Assembly: GCA_958510825.1 (NCBI GenBank)
Contig: OY294044.1
Location: forward strand, 47,828,626 to 47,892,625
DNA length: 64,000 bases
Origin: Brachypterus glaber
Taxonomy: Eukaryota > Arthropoda > Insecta > Coleoptera > Kateretidae
Direction: 5' to 3'
Positions 10,827-23,284 of this stretch are shown here, in pieces. The notes below the pieces were generated by a model. That model did no database searches. It was given only the letters and a program-made list of their open reading frames with translations, and was not told the DNA's origin. Each line of letters begins with the position of its first letter. Position 1 is the first letter of the stretch. Position numbers and translations under genes: made by a program.

Positions 10827-11606
10827 ATCAGGTTTTGCTATATAATGCTGTTTTTTTTAAACCGCCTTAATTACCACTCAAATGTAATTAAAATGTGATG
10901 TCACATCACTAATGTTTTTATATAAAACCAGGTTTTTATTCTGAACTGAACAAACTAACAAGAAAATCATACTTTTAGATCAAGTTAGCAACACCATTTA
11001 TTAAAACACAATAATATGCACATCAAAATATAATTTTTTCCGTATCTGTGGCTTTGTTCTAAAACGGTCAATGTCAAAAATGTTAAACGGATACACTAAT
11101 TCAAACATTGGTCGTTTTAGCAGTTTAACAGAAAAGTTTACTAAAAAGACACGTCGGCCCTTGTCGCTTAAAATCTACATTTATCTCACAAGCACTGAAA
11201 TTGGCTTTTTTAGGTTTTATATATCTGAAAAGAATTAGTTCGGAGGTATAAAACAGTGACAGTGACATTGGCCCTTTTAGAACCAAGCCGCAGAAATATA
11301 TTGCCAGCCGTCTAGAAACGGTACTCGTTTCAGCTTGTTTCATTTTGTTGCTCTGTATAACAAAATTATACACCAGACCCAACCTCTTTTTTGCCGCCTG
11401 GAAAATAAATTAAAGTCCGTCCGAATTAATAGACGCCTATTAACGATAACACGGTTCTACAAAATTAGGTTGGCTTTTTTGCCCGGGAAATCTAAACGGT
11501 ATCGTTTCTTACGTTAATTAATTCTGGGAAGTTAATTGTCTTTAATACAGTCTATTATAAACTTATGATATGGATTATAATAGCCAAATATCCTTTATTA
11601 CGCTTA
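10827..11606. other. Unassigned DNA
   Basis: No supported gene. The 85- and 60-codon frames at 11125-11382 and 11335-11517 overlap on opposite strands and contain the dispersed CCAACCTCTTTTTTGCCG word, so they are repeat-derived. Confidence 0.35.
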
Positions 11607-12030
11607 CACGGAAAGAAATTAGTGGGCTCTGCGCTATACATTATAAGATATTTGGTAACAGTGGCAAATTATAGTGATTTAAGCTATAGATTATAAGGGA
11701 CACAATAACTAATAATGTTAAAAATAAATTGGAAACGATTATATATATTACAGACACGATTATATTTATTACAGGCACTATTATAAATTTACAGAAATTT
11801 TATTATATTATAAAAATTATTAGCACGGACAATAATTAAATCTATTTAAGCTATAAATGCCATACTATTTGTTATATTTTATTATTCACTAAACAATTAA
11901 AGTATTTCATATAAATTTTTACACTGACTGCCATAATTGTAAGAGAAAGCCTTGTATTTATATAATAAGCGATTATAATTTGCTTGGTATGTGTGTTATA
12001 GCGCTTCTAGCTATAATTTTTTTTTCCGTG
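11607..12030 (+). mobile_element. TA-MITE with CACGGAAA ends, copy 1
   Basis: TA-CACGGAAAGAAATTA opens and TTTTTTTTTCCGTG-TA closes a 424 bp AT-rich element. Two further copies in opposite orientation (40821-41243, 54701-55109) end at the same points, which confirms both termini. The interior has no open frame. The TA duplication points to an IS630/Tc1/mariner-type mobiliser. Confidence 0.92.
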
Positions 12031-12285
12031 TATATCTAGTAATTTCCTTGATCTTAAAATAATCGATTTTCTACGTATTTTATTTTACTTTCCTCAGAAA
12101 AGAAAGTGGGAATTGTGTGATGAAAAAAATTGGGTAAAAGCGTATATTATGGAAAGGGTTAGTTTACTTACTACACTGTAAAAACTGCATGTAAAATAAT
12201 GTATTAAATACATGAATTTACATAGTACGGAATAGTAAATTTACTATTCTGGACTATGCATAATTCACGAATTTATGTAAATAAA

Positions 12286-12395
12286 ATGTAAAATAATATA
12301 ATATAATGTAAAATAATGTAAAGTAATGTAAAATAATGTAAAATAATGTAAAAGAATGTAAAAGAATGTATAAGAATATAAAATAATGTAAAAAA
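12286..12395 (+). repeat. Minisatellite, 10 bp unit ATGTAAAATA
   Basis: About ten units of ATGTAAAATA with A/G and T/A changes lie inside the TA element. The opposite-strand copy has a shorter array at about 31650-31715. Confidence 0.85.
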
Positions 12396-12925
12396 ATATA
12401 TTTACATTAATTTACATATTTTTACATGATTTTACAATGTCGGGCTATGTTATTTTAAGACGCGCGTGCGCTTTGGACAATAACCAAGAAGGCGTCGTGA
12501 GACTTTTTAAGTTTAATATTGTTATTTTTAGAGAGATAGCGACGCATGCTGCTAGGTTAAAGTGTTAAAAGTGTAAAAAAAGGTAAATATTACTTTTTTA
12601 CTATATTTAAATGCTTTATTTGTGGCCTAAAAATTACATTCATTATAAATTACGATCTTTATCAACCAATAGATCTTTAAAGAAAGATGTAAGCAGTTTA
12701 TACTCGTATTAAGGGAGCAAATCGTTTGGTTTATTAAACCAAATGAACTTTACCTACGATATTTCAAAAAAGCTTTGACACAAAGACTTGTAATTTGGAA
12801 CAAACATTTTCTAAGTAGTATTTTTTTTTCAAATTTGAAAAAGTCTATATGTCAAAGCGTTCTTGAAATATCGTAGTGTTTAAGTTGTTTTAAAAGCACT
12901 TTAATATGACTGTATGTTAAAGTAT

Positions 12926-13120
12926 ATGCAAAATATTACCATTCTGGACTATGTAATTTTTAGCGTTCCGGTCTATGCAAAATATTACCATTCTGGACTA
13001 TGTAATTTTTACCGTTCCGGTCTATGCAAAATATTACCATTACGGACTATGTAATTTTTACCATTCCGGTCTATGGCAACATATTACCATTTACGGACTA
13101 TGTAATTTAATGTAAAATTT
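12926..13120 (+). repeat. Tandem repeat, 49 bp unit, four units
   Basis: Units start at 12926, 12975, 13024 and about 13073. Each holds ATGCAAAATATTACCATT, GGACTATGTAATTTTT and TTCCGGTCT. The other copy of the element has fewer units (31180-31260), so the number varies between copies. Confidence 0.88.
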
Positions 13121-13224
13121 AAAAATGCCTCAGGCCAAATTTTGCCAAAATCGAACCATTCCAGCAAAAAAAAATTGTAAAATACATACTTTTTAGAATT
13201 TTTTAATCATTTTGAAATTTATCA

Positions 13225-13475
13225 CATCGCACTATGAATGCAAGACCACCATAACTCAAAAAAAAAAAGAACTGTGGCATGGTTTGTTTTGAACCTCTGT
13301 ACTTGATGAATGATAACATATACAAACTCCAATTAACTATTTCAATTAGTTAATAAGTTACGTTATATTCCAGTAATAAATTGGAGTCTGTATATGTTAT
13401 CATTCAGAGGTATAAAACAAACCATACCACAGTTTTTTTTTTGAGTTTTTGATGGTTTTGCATGCATAGTGCGAC
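13225..13475. mobile_element. Inverted-repeat element with arms of about 115 bp
   Basis: CACATCGCACTATGAATGCA at the left pairs with TGCATGCATAGTGCGACAT at the right, followed inward by CATAACTCAAAAAAAAAA, GAACTGTGGCATGGTTTG and ATGATAACATATACA. The loop of about 20 bases lies around 13350. No frame is present. Confidence 0.82.
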
Positions 13476-13754
13476 ATAAGTTTGTATGCTCAAAAGGAAA
13501 AAAATAAGATATCAAGCCCTTTAAATATTTCACTTATTTAAAAATTACAGACAATTTTCAAAGATTTTTTACGATTTATGGTAATTTTACGAATTTTAGG
13601 GCCCCGGTTAGCACCCTTATAAAAGTTTTATCACTCTCGTATTTTCAGAAGTTTCTAGTTACACTTAAATGAAAATTTTAAGACAATAAAAAAATATAAG
13701 GTCCACCCTAATGTAATATACTATTTTGAAGGTCCAGAAAGGAGTATATATATA

Positions 13755-14116
13755 CAGCCTGTTCCAGAACTCGCTTACAGAAATTTGAGGGTATATTAAA
13801 AACCCTCTGGAAAATATGAAAAAAATGTCAAAAAAAATCCATCTTTGTTCAATTCAAAAATAAGAACGCTTTAAGTGGACCAATATAGTTGCTGATGTTA
13901 AATTACCTATAAAAATTGAATTTGTAGCTATGGAAGCAAATTTAATTATTGCAGGTACATATTCTGTAGGTTGACATGGTGATTAATGTGACATAAATAT
14001 TTATTAATGTCAAAAAACCACCGTCGGATGGAGTGACCCTATAAAAATTGAATATTTGATAACCTAAAAAGATTCTAAAGTTGAAAGTCTTAAACAATGC
14101 ACACGTCAACAATTAA

Positions 14117-14162
<46 letters not shown>

Positions 14163-15132
14163 TTTATTTCATAAATCATACATAATTTACAAATAAATAT
14201 GCTACTGGCACAGAAATGTGAGGTACATTTGAACGTGCTTAAGAAAAAAAAATATATATATAAGTAACTAAAACTATAAATATAGTATAAATACATAAAA
14301 TAAGATAAAATAATTGCTAGTGTAGTAAAATATAAAAAATTGTCAGGATATGTTAAGTATTATATTTACCATAATACCAAGTATATGTTAAGTATATCAC
14401 ATATTTACCATAATACCAAGCATGTTGACAATGATGCGCTACGCAAAGAAGTTCATGAAAATAATAATTATAAATGAACCAGATAAACAAGTGACAAACA
14501 ATCAATCCAAATAAACAATAAAAACAAAATAAATAATAACAACAAAACTATAAGTCTCATTACAGTAAAGAAAATCACAAATAACTCTTAAATAATATAA
14601 TAATCCTTAAACTAAATTTATAACTAAAACATAAAAAAAATAATAATAATAATATAAAAATATATGTGTATACACACACGCACATATAAACATACATACA
14701 TACCCGCAGATATACATTTAAGAAAAAAATAATAAATAGGCAGTGTAAAGATATTAATTAACAAATAAATAAAAAAATTAATATAAACAAAAAAGTGGAC
14801 TAACATGTAAATAGATAATTAAAATAAATAAATAAATAAATAAATAGTTAAAATCAACAAACAGACAAATAAACGAAATGATTAAAAGCAAATGAATAAA
14901 AAAAAACAAGATAAAAGATTAAAACAACCCAATAAAATGCAACCATAGTTACTAATAAGTAGGGAAAAACTAATTTGTAGGTAATTTAACATCAGCAACA
15001 GGATTGGTCAGATTAAATAGCTTCCTTTTTAATTAGTATTGAAGATGGATTTTTTTTAAATTTTTTTTCATATTTTCCAGAGGGTTTTTAATATACCCTC
15101 AAATTTCGGTACGCGAGTTCTGGAACAGGCTG
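13755..15132 (-). mobile_element. TIR MITE, CAGCCTGTTCC type, copy 2, carrying a LINE insertion
   Basis: TA-CAGCCTGTTCCAGAACTC and GAGTTCTGGAACAGGCTG-TA bound it. Without the insert at 14120-14933 it is about 560 bp and matches 5195-5779 in reverse orientation. Confidence 0.88.
14120..14933 (-). mobile_element. LINE 3' end with (ATT)n tail, retroposed into the MITE
   Basis: The duplicated word AAAAT flanks it (14115-14119 and 14934-14938), and the uninterrupted target is seen in the MITE copy at 5195-5779. On the minus strand it ends in a region matching the 3' UTRs at 43080-43206 and 55284-55440 (GTTCAAAT, CATATTTATTTG, ATGAAATAAATATT), then a (TTA)n tail at 14120-14162. No ORF2 coding is left. 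Confidence 0.82.
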
Positions 15133-16642
15133 TATATAAACCAATAAAATTAAACTTATTATAAACGGTGTAGCGTTTTTATACAATTGGCTAGAGATTA
15201 GTTGGGATGGAGAGCTGTCTCAAACCAGTCATGTTACTGATATTATGAAGATGAAAGACACATTTTTAATTTTAGAAGTGGTCCAGTTTGCATGCCAATT
15301 TTTTTGTCAAAAGAGAAAAAATAAGTAATTTTAGATAATTAAATTAAAGCAAAAAATTTGACTAATTTTCAAGAGTAAAGTACATTTTTTAATCTGATAA
15401 AAATTCCACCCTCGAAAAAGTCTTATTGAAGGGGTTAAGCCTTATGGAACAAATCCCTTAAATGGTATTCCCCTGCAATAGACTGGATAACCCTCGTGAA
15501 ATTCAAAACATCCATTAAAATAATTTAATCCTTTTTCAATTTGAATTAAATATATGTATACTTCTATTGTAATTAATATTCTACACGGAGAGAAATAAAA
15601 TTATGGTAAAAGTTATTGTTTTGGTAATCTAGCCAGGAGTGTAAGGGGGAAATTTTTTTAAAGAAAAAGGGTGTCGTGGGATACATAATTTTAAAGCCTA
15701 TTTGACCATATAATTTTAATCTTTTCCCTTAAAAAAATCTCCCTTCACCCTCTCCCTCCAAAGCAAATCAAACATAGCAAAAAATATTTTGGGTTATTTT
15801 ATATACGTTTTCCATAGACAAAGAACATAGATGAGCTGTCATCTCAAGGTTATATACAAATTTACGATCCGCCATTTTGATTATAACTCAACCGGGGGAA
15901 ATTTAAATTAATGGCTAAATGCAATTTTACAAAAGTAACTTTATTGTTCGAAGCCTAGTTTTCAGTAAATCTTTGATCGATGAGAGAAAAAGTGTCATTT
16001 AACAAGAGATCTAAAGATAGTCTTTTGAGTCGACTGATCCTAAAACTATAAGCATATACCTAATTAGATTTAACTAAAAAACAAAAAATATAAACACAAA
16101 ACAAAAATATAAAAGAAATGAGGTTATGTTAACTTCAAGTTTCATGTTAGAGGTGTGACAACGACAAAAAGAAAGTTTTACTGAGTACTGAAGTGAGATG
16201 AAAAGTCACATCTCTAACAAATAAAATAATGTAACACAGTGTTACCAACATAGAATATATATATATATATATATTTTTAATTTATGTTGGACATTTAGAA
16301 TTAAAATGGAGGACGCATTTAGTCGGGACGCAGAAGTATGCGCAGACGGTCAAAAATCATTCTAGTTTGTTATTTTGTCTATGAAGTGTTCCAAACTTTA
16401 AGTTGATACTTTGAGCCGTTCAGTAGTTAAAGGGGGACGGAGTTTTGACACACATGGTATATTATAGAATCTAGGATGTAGGTGAAATGTAACATACCAA
16501 CCGTAGGTATGTAGCATAACTATGCATATGCATTTATGCATTTATATGTGTTTGAATTCCAAACTTTGGAATTGTAGGTACATAAAACATTATACATGTA
16601 CTAGATGTACCCACATCTAATGTTTAATAGTTAATGATAGTC
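15133..16642. other. Mostly unassigned DNA with a MITE relic and a TA run
   Basis: Near 15640-15790 the words GGGTGTCGTGGGATACAT and TTTTAAAGCCTATT recall the arms of the palindromic MITE at 4129-4850. A (TA)n run lies at about 16255-16274. No gene is supported. Confidence 0.4.
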
Positions 16643-16788
16643 TACACGGTCCGAAATTCACTCCCCCTCCTTAATTTTGAAGGAGTTGACATAACTAGGT
16701 CGACAGGGGCATAGGAGGGGTATTTTGAAAAGGGGGATCGTGTAATATATCATTTTAAAACTTATTAAGTTTTCTATTTAATTTTGAT
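16643..16788 (+). mobile_element. Single-arm relic of the CAGTGCGGTCC palindromic MITE
   Basis: TACACGGTCCGAAATTCACT opens a stretch with AAGGGGGATCGTGTAATATA and ATCATTTTAAAACTTATTAA, colinear with the left arm of 4129-4850. The right arm is missing. Confidence 0.65.
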
Positions 16789-19189
16789 CTTGTAGGCATC
16801 TGAATGGACAGACAGACAGACGTACGGACGGAAAAATCCGTTATTTGAAATCTATAGACCTTAAAACAGATAAGTGCATTAACAACTGGTAAACTTTTTT
16901 GTTGCCATTGTTTTTGCTCTCTCCGAGGTCGCTCGAAAGTAAAAATTAAGTCCCTTTGAAATGTGGTGCTATAGGTTAACACCAGCGTTGCTTACGTTAC
17001 ACCTTACGCGTATTTTAACGATTAAAAGTATAAATTTGTCAATTATATTAAAAGACAATATTTATTTTTAGTAAATTACAAACTAACAAAAAATATATTT
17101 ATAATTAGTATAATAAGTTTTTTTATGTAATGTTGTTTACGTTACATTTTGTAACATAGGTTTTGACTTAAGTACATGTATCTTTAAATTTCTGTTCTAA
17201 TATCCATTCAATTTGAGAATGCGTAAAGGGCGTAAACTAAATACCACTCTGTAGGCTAATTGAAACTTATTTCTTAAGATTTTATAAATGATTTTTGTTT
17301 ATATACATTTTCTATATAATAATTATGTATTAAGTAGCCTTAAACAAAGTTAAATGGAAACTCAGATCACCCCGGATTTTTAATTTTAGGTTGTTTTTGG
17401 GGTATTCCAAACAGTTTTTGACAAAAATTGAAAGCTCACTAGGTTTGGACATTGTTTTAACAATTTATACATAACTTAAAATTTATCATGTTCGTCCATT
17501 TTTTTGACGTTTGTGTGAACCATATTAAAAAACAATTGAAATCGCGATAGCCATGAAACTGACTTTTCGCAATTTACATGCATCTTGATTAAATTACGAA
17601 AATAAAACAACCGATTTTAGACGTGTGATTTTTAATTTTCATTTTATCTACCTACCTAAATTATGTTTGGTCCTGCAAAAAATAGTGTATATACCTCAGG
17701 ACTAAACTTGGCTGTTTAGTCCCTTGGTATATAAACAACTATTATATACTTCTTGAATAAATATGAATTTAGTTAAAAATAAGAACACATGCATTTATAT
17801 GGCAAACTGATCTGGATTTTTTATTTATGCTGCGGTTTGCTAAAAGGTTTACATACATATAAGTATAAGAATATATTTTTCATTTTTGTTTAACCCTATT
17901 TGATAATGACCCTGATGTCTTTTACGACCGATGCAAAACAGAACTCTGAACTGACCTCATAAAACTTAGTCTTAAGGTTCATTTTAATGAAATAGTCATT
18001 AACCAAATTTAAATATCGTATCATATTAAGTTTCTCAAACTTAAATATTCTAAAAACTTTAAATATTCTCTCAACTTTAAAGTTTCGCGAAAACTTTCGG
18101 TTTAGTTTTAATATATAGCAATAAATGAACCTGAGTTAAAAATTATCTACTTGCTCGTTAACTTTATTAAAATTGTTTAAGTATAAATTAATTTTAAGCT
18201 ATATTTTTAATTGAGATTCTAAAATTAACTTCATGAAGTCCACTTAAAACACGGTTTAAGTGTAAGTGCAGTTATAATCATTAATCGGAATAAATTCAGT
18301 TATGACTCATCAACGTTGAAAATAAACACAGAAACATAGGCTTACGGAATAATTTTGCCGAATTATGAGGGAAATTTTTATAAAGGTCACTAAATCGAAA
18401 CATTTGACGACTAATTTGTTACATACAACAATATTGAATATACATATTAACTATAAATATGTAAATATATCGGTGTTTTTCAAAGAAAATAAAAATGTAA
18501 ATATTTAAAACATCGGGTCAACGATAGAATCGACGCGGCGCCTATGCGAGCACTGGAAATTCGCCGATGACTGGTTATAATAAAATAGGACAAGTCGTGA
18601 AAATGCGTAGTTTTTTTTTACAAGTCTTCTAGCCAACTAGCGTGAGTTCGATTGTCACTGGCGCCGATTTGTCTTTTTTAGTTAATTAATAATTGAAATT
18701 TGGCGAAGGAGTAAGTAAAGCGGACACTCCCTATAAAAACTGGTTCGAAAGTCAGTATAAGCCGGTGGTTCCCTCTACTACTAGCCCACACAAGTCCTGG
18801 ACTTAGAGGATGCTTAATTAAGTAGAATAGTACGAGGTTAAACAAACATGTAATGTTATGCCAAAAGAAAAGTATTCCAGATTTTGATGTATCTGTTTTA
18901 AGGTGTATACATTCCGATTCCGATTTTTCGATGTCAGTCCGTCCGTCTGTCCGTCCATCCGTCGGTTCATCAAAATGCCTACACGCCATACCATTTAACT
19001 TATCAAAATCAAACTTTAAACTTAATGTTTTAAGGGGATATAGACCAGAGAAGAAATTGGAAAGAAATCTTAATTTTTGCCTTAAATACATCTTTTTTCA
19101 GTGTAGGGTTTCATATTATTTGTGCCCTACGCTTTTAATTTCAGTAATATAAGCTAAAAACATTAATTCAACTGTTTAGTTCTGCTTAA
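16789..19189. other. Unassigned DNA; GACA/GTCC-rich repeat relics only
   Basis: Short GACAGACAGACAGAC (16807) and GTCCGTCCGTCTGTCCGTCC (18937) runs mark pieces of a dispersed repeat type seen again near 46430, 58125 and 61205. A short hairpin GACTAAACTTGGCTGTTTAGTC lies near 17700. The overlapping frames at 18678-19152 are on opposite strands and repeat-based. I see no gene. Confidence 0.4.
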
Positions 19190-19348
19190 CACGTTCGCAG
19201 CTGAAAACCCGCCCGGCGGATCTATCCTCTATTCATATTCAATGCCAAGAGGCCACCTGGCGGGCTCACTGTAGACTTGAATAATATTACAAAAAAATAG
19301 CCCGGCACCTGGGATGAGCGTTTATTTATATAGGCGGTAGCGAACGTG
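19190..19348. mobile_element. piggyBac-type MITE, TTAA target sites
   Basis: TTAA-CACGTTCGCAGC opens and GGTAGCGAACGTG-TTAA closes a 159 bp GC-rich element. Nine bases of perfect TIR (CACGTTCGC) with flanking TTAA is the piggyBac signature. The inner text has GCCCGGC blocks and no frame. Confidence 0.85.
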
Positions 19349-19398
19349 TTAATAAAAGTCTGTAAAAAAAATCTTTTTACATGAACATTTATTATAGA

Positions 19399-20728
19399 TA
19401 CCGTCAAGTGGGGTGACTTCGTACGGTGTGAGTCACTTTGGACAGGTTTTCGCAAAACTCTTTGGACCAAAGCACGTGTGCACAAGTTTAGGGTTATGTA
19501 CACTGTGTACATAACCCTAAGATAACCTGTCAGGTTGTGGGGTTCAATTCCAAAACTTGTGCACACTACCCCACAACTTGTGTACACGCGCATAGAAAAA
19601 AAGTTTATCTTGGCAGAAGGTATCATATTATCTTGGATTTATATTATCTTAAATCGAGGTAATAATATTCTTTTAAGATCATGTATCCTCGGTTTAAGAT
19701 TATCTGTGACTTTGGTTTCCTTTAATTATTCTCTTGGTAGAAAAATCCTTATGTCAAGGATTTTTTCCTTAAATGCATGACATTTAAAATAGTAACAGAG
19801 AATCAAGAGTTATTTTCTTGACTCAAAGCCCCTGTTGTCTTACGGTAAAGAGTTTGCCGGCCTCACTCCTCGTAGATATACAGTAGACTCGCCCGTTTTT
19901 ATTGTTGGCTGGCAGACAATTTGCGCAGTAGTTCAAGATATGCGCAGGAGAGAAGTTAGGTTTGTTTTTTTTGCCGTCAGTTGTCTGTAAAGGTGTATCA
20001 ATGTTTTTATCTGCTTTAAAATGGACGAATTTGTATCTGTTACCCCGAAACTATAGATTTTCAAATTTACTTAAAAAATTCACAGGTAAGTAGCTTTAAA
20101 TAATTTATACCTATAAGCGCCATTTTGCAATGGCGTTGCAACAAGTTTTTCTTCAAAAACAAGTGCTTTTTCTTACGACCACCTATGAAACCAAATTTCA
20201 CACGATTAACAGAGTAAGAAAGTATCATATTTCATAGGCGTGCGAAATAATATTATACATGTGTGGGAAATTTTTTCAAAATATGGAACCTGACTGTGGG
20301 GTCAATATGATCTTAAATGAAGAGAATCATAATCTTAAAATCAAGATTATAATTATCTTCATTCAAGATTATATTATCTTAAACCAAGACTTGGTGTAAG
20401 ATAATATGATCTTGGATAAAGATAATATGATCTTAAATTAAGATAATTTCATACTTGGTTTAAGATAATATGATCTTAAAAAATGGTTTAGGTGGCTTTG
20501 ATTTACGAAAATGTCCTTAATTCTAGGACCTCAAATGACAAGATCACGGTGGACTTGATTCAAGACAGTCATGGCGTTGAACATATCGAAAGCCATGGCG
20601 GCCTTGGTTCAAGATCGTTTTGCTTTGATTCAAAATATCCTTTTTTTCTGTGTGCTTTGGTTTAGAGAGTTTTGCGAAAAAGTGTCCGAAGTCACCCACA
20701 CCGTCCAAAGTCACCCCACTTAACGGTA
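19399..20728. mobile_element. Inverted-repeat element with arms of about 75 bp, host of the AAGATAAT element
   Basis: TACCGTCAAGTGGGGTGACT at the left is mirrored by AGTCACCCCACTTAACGGTA at the right. The arms continue through CCAAAGTGACTCACACCGT-like text and AGAGTTTTGCGAAAA to about 19478 and 20655. The central 1.1 kb is mostly the element at 19590-20653, which appears to have inserted in the loop. A perfect internal hairpin (AGGGTTATGTACAC with its complement) is at about 19490-19518. Confidence 0.8.
19590..20653 (+). mobile_element. AAGATAAT-rich nonautonomous element, copy B
   Basis: The ends are CATAGAAAAAAAGTTTATCT and ATATCCTTTTTTTCTGTGTG, giving a TIR near CACAGAAAAAAAGG. It is colinear with 8045-8963 reversed. 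Both sub-terminal zones are rich in AAGATAATATGATCTT words in either direction, and a non-repetitive core lies between. An 81-codon frame (19535-19780) spans its edge and is not a gene. Confidence 0.83.
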
Positions 20729-22104
20729 CCTATTTAAGCAGTAAACCCCTTCTAAATTATTTCACATAAACGTTCATTAGATAGTTTTACAGGCACGACA
20801 GGATATTAAAATATCCCTTTTCTGCGAAATCCTTTTCATATAAACTGGTCCATTTTACGATAACCTTAAAAGATGTAGTTTAAACCATTTATTTTAAGTA
20901 TTAATTAATAATTTTTGTACTTATGCCGCAAGTGGGTCCTTAGGCGTATAAGGTTTTTGTCGTGGGGGGAGGGTGAAAAAAAATTTGTCCGCAAAAAAAC
21001 TGGTGACTAAACAAAAACAAGTAATCCCAATAAAAATTTGCCCACTCGTCTAAAATTTCCGACTACCAAAGAAATTACCCCTTGGACAACAGTGCCGATT
21101 AGTCTCTAATTTGCCGACTTATCTGCTAAAAGTGCCTAGTCATTTCATGGAGGGTGTGACTACTCCCTATACCCTCTTCGGAATGGCCCTGAACAGGCCT
21201 TGTTTGCCGGCCTAGTAAGATTCAGAATAGAAAAGTTTGTGCTGGTGTGTGCTTTTTGGAAATAGACAGAAAATTAAAAAAATTAACTCCTGCAATTATG
21301 TATATTTATGTATACAGGATGTCCAGTAAATGATGTCATTAATTTTAAGGGGTGATGCTACATAGGAAAATATGAAAAAAAGTTCCTATAAACATATCGT
21401 CGGCTTAGAGTGTTAACGTGGACGAATTTTGGACAAATTGTCGTTGTTGATATCGTTCAAAAGAGGGCACTTAGTTACACCATCTGCAAAAAACAGGCAA
21501 CTCTAACCTTTTTCAAATTTAACTTTTTCCATGATGCTAGTCGAAAAGCTGCTAACTCTTCCACTCCCAGCAATTATTGTAAAGGTTTTTATTTTTAAAA
21601 GAATTGCTTTTTTATGTTGAAGACAAGTAAATTAACAAAAAAAAAAGTGGAACACAGTAAATAAAGGTCCTTTGAGTGCGTAAGTACCCTATTAATAATT
21701 TATGCAACATCTGGTAGTTACGGGCGAATTTAATTAGAGAATTTTCTTCCATATAAGTGTCAAATAATTATTACCAGGTCTATTTTCGATCAACGATTTT
21801 ATAAGGTGATTAAATTTTATTTTATAGGGTTGCCTAATTTTACACCGGGACTACCAACAGAATAGAGCGATTTGTTGTAAACACCGCGTAGCATATTTTG
21901 CGCACACCACGTTCGTATATTTTTGCTCAGTAGGTACATTATTCATGCTATACAAATTCGCGTGAAAAAAATTGCGCGATTCTTTTTTCGCATTACAAAA
22001 TTCGCGCATACTTTTATCGCGCAATTTATTTATTCTTTTTTAAAAAGAAAAACCAAATCTGATAGGTACTTACTACTTTACTTTTTGTCAGTAATCATAT
22101 AATA
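20729..22104. other. Unassigned DNA with repeat relics
   Basis: From 21313 to about 21400 the text (CAGGATGTCCAG, AAGGGGTGATGCTACAT, AAAAGTTCCTATAAACATAT) is the outer end of the large TA palindrome family. Nothing else is recognised. Confidence 0.4.
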
Positions 22105-23284
22105 CACGGTGTATTTGAAATAGCGTCGGAAATTTTAACAGATGATTCTACATCATAAAATATGACAAAAAGTTCCTATAAACATATGTCTAAAAATGCG
22201 TCATAAGGGATCTACGCCCCTTTGAAAGTGGCTAAAAAAAATCGGTTTTTATTTAATAACTCAGGAACCCTTTGAGATATATCAACGAGGTTTTGCACGT
22301 TAACTAATCCTACCAAGGTCGGTTTTTATGTGTTATTTTCATGTACTTATTTCAACCAGGGGTGTGCGAAACGGGGGGGGGGGGCTTATCAGTTTTTTGT
22401 CCCAAACTTTTTTCTGTGTAACTTTTTAGCAATTTTATTTTTGAAATATGATTCCTCAGGTCAAAATACATAAAAAAGGTACTCTTGTTGTAATACTGTA
22501 GGATTAACCGTTTTCGAGAAACATTCATTTGAAGGTGAAATTCCACGGTTCGAGGACGAAAAATTAAATACTAAAATGTTGAAAACCAAAATTTTAATGA
22601 TGCAGGGCGAATGTACATTAAAAATTAAGAAAACAAACTCATATACAGGTACTTCCAAGAATCAAACCTAATGGAGCTATGGTCTCCTAAATATGCACCA
22701 TTTTTAAAGGGCTATGGTAGCTTTAAAAGCGTTTTTTCGACCTACATGTATGGAAACTTGTTTTCTTAGTTTTTGATGTAGAATAGCATTGCATCATTAA
22801 AATTTTGGTTTTCGACATTTTAGTATTTAATTTTTCGTCCTCGAACCGTGGAATTTCACCTTCAAATGAATTTTTCTCGAAAACGGTTAATCCTACAGTA
22901 TTACAACAAGAGTACCTTTTTTATGTATTTTGACCTGAGGAATCATATTTCAAAAATAAAATTGCAAAAAAGTTACACAGAAAAAAGTTTGGGACAAAAA
23001 ACTGATAAGGCCCCCCCGTTTCGCACACCCCTGATTTAAATAAGTACGTGAAAATGACATACAAAGATGGACCTTATTAGGATTAATTCACGTTCAAAAC
23101 CTCGTTAACATATCTCAAAGGGTTCCTGAGTTATTAAATAAAAACCGATTTTTTTAGCCAATTTCAAAGGGGCGTAGCTCCCTTATGACGCATTTTTAGA
23201 CATATGTCTATAGGAACTTTTTGTCATATTTTATCATGTAGAATCACCTGTTAAAATTTCTTACGCTATTTCAAATACACCCTG
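22105..23284. mobile_element. Large TA palindrome, uninterrupted copy
   Basis: TA-CACGGTGTATTTGAAATAG and CTATTTCAAATACACCCTG-TA bound 1180 bp made of two arms of about 560 bp. Mirrored landmarks include AAAAGTTCCTATAAACATAT, ATGCGTCATAAGGGA, the poly-G stretch after GTGTGCGAAACG, AACCGTTTTCGAGAAA and GGTTCGAGGACGAAAAATTA. Frames of about 63 codons (MEFHLQMNFSRKRL) appear in each arm only because the arms are copies. Two more copies (26408-27977, 40244-41756) carry insertions. Confidence 0.93.

Larger units (their letters stand above)
12174..13120 (+). mobile_element. CACTGTAAAAAC-type TA element, copy 1, with internal minisatellites
   Basis: The left end is TA-CACTGTAAAAACTGCATG. The element shares its whole plan with 31147-31816 on the other strand: an ATGTAAAATA array, a GGCGTCGTGAGAC-like unique core, TTTGGTTTATTAAACCAAA, and a terminal array containing ACGGACTATGTAATTT. 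The right end is blurred. A short fragment of the same left end is at 57644-57725. Confidence 0.82.

Noticed and set aside
18640..18680. tRNA-like text (GTGAGTTCGATTGTCACTGGCGCC)-like stretch before a T run, possible tRNA-derived SINE
   Set aside because: Only a weak B-box-like word (AGTTCGATT) is present; no A box, no foldable cloverleaf and no second copy in the window.
18678..19152. 137- and 99-codon frames on opposite strands with TDGRTDGRTD
   Set aside because: They overlap each other and read through GTCC/GACA-rich repeat text.
8782..19780. Frames at 8782-9159 and 19535-19780 sharing the end LRLSVTLVSF
   Set aside because: Both are read through the same AAGATAAT element; the shared part is low-complexity repeat and the N-termini come from different flanks.
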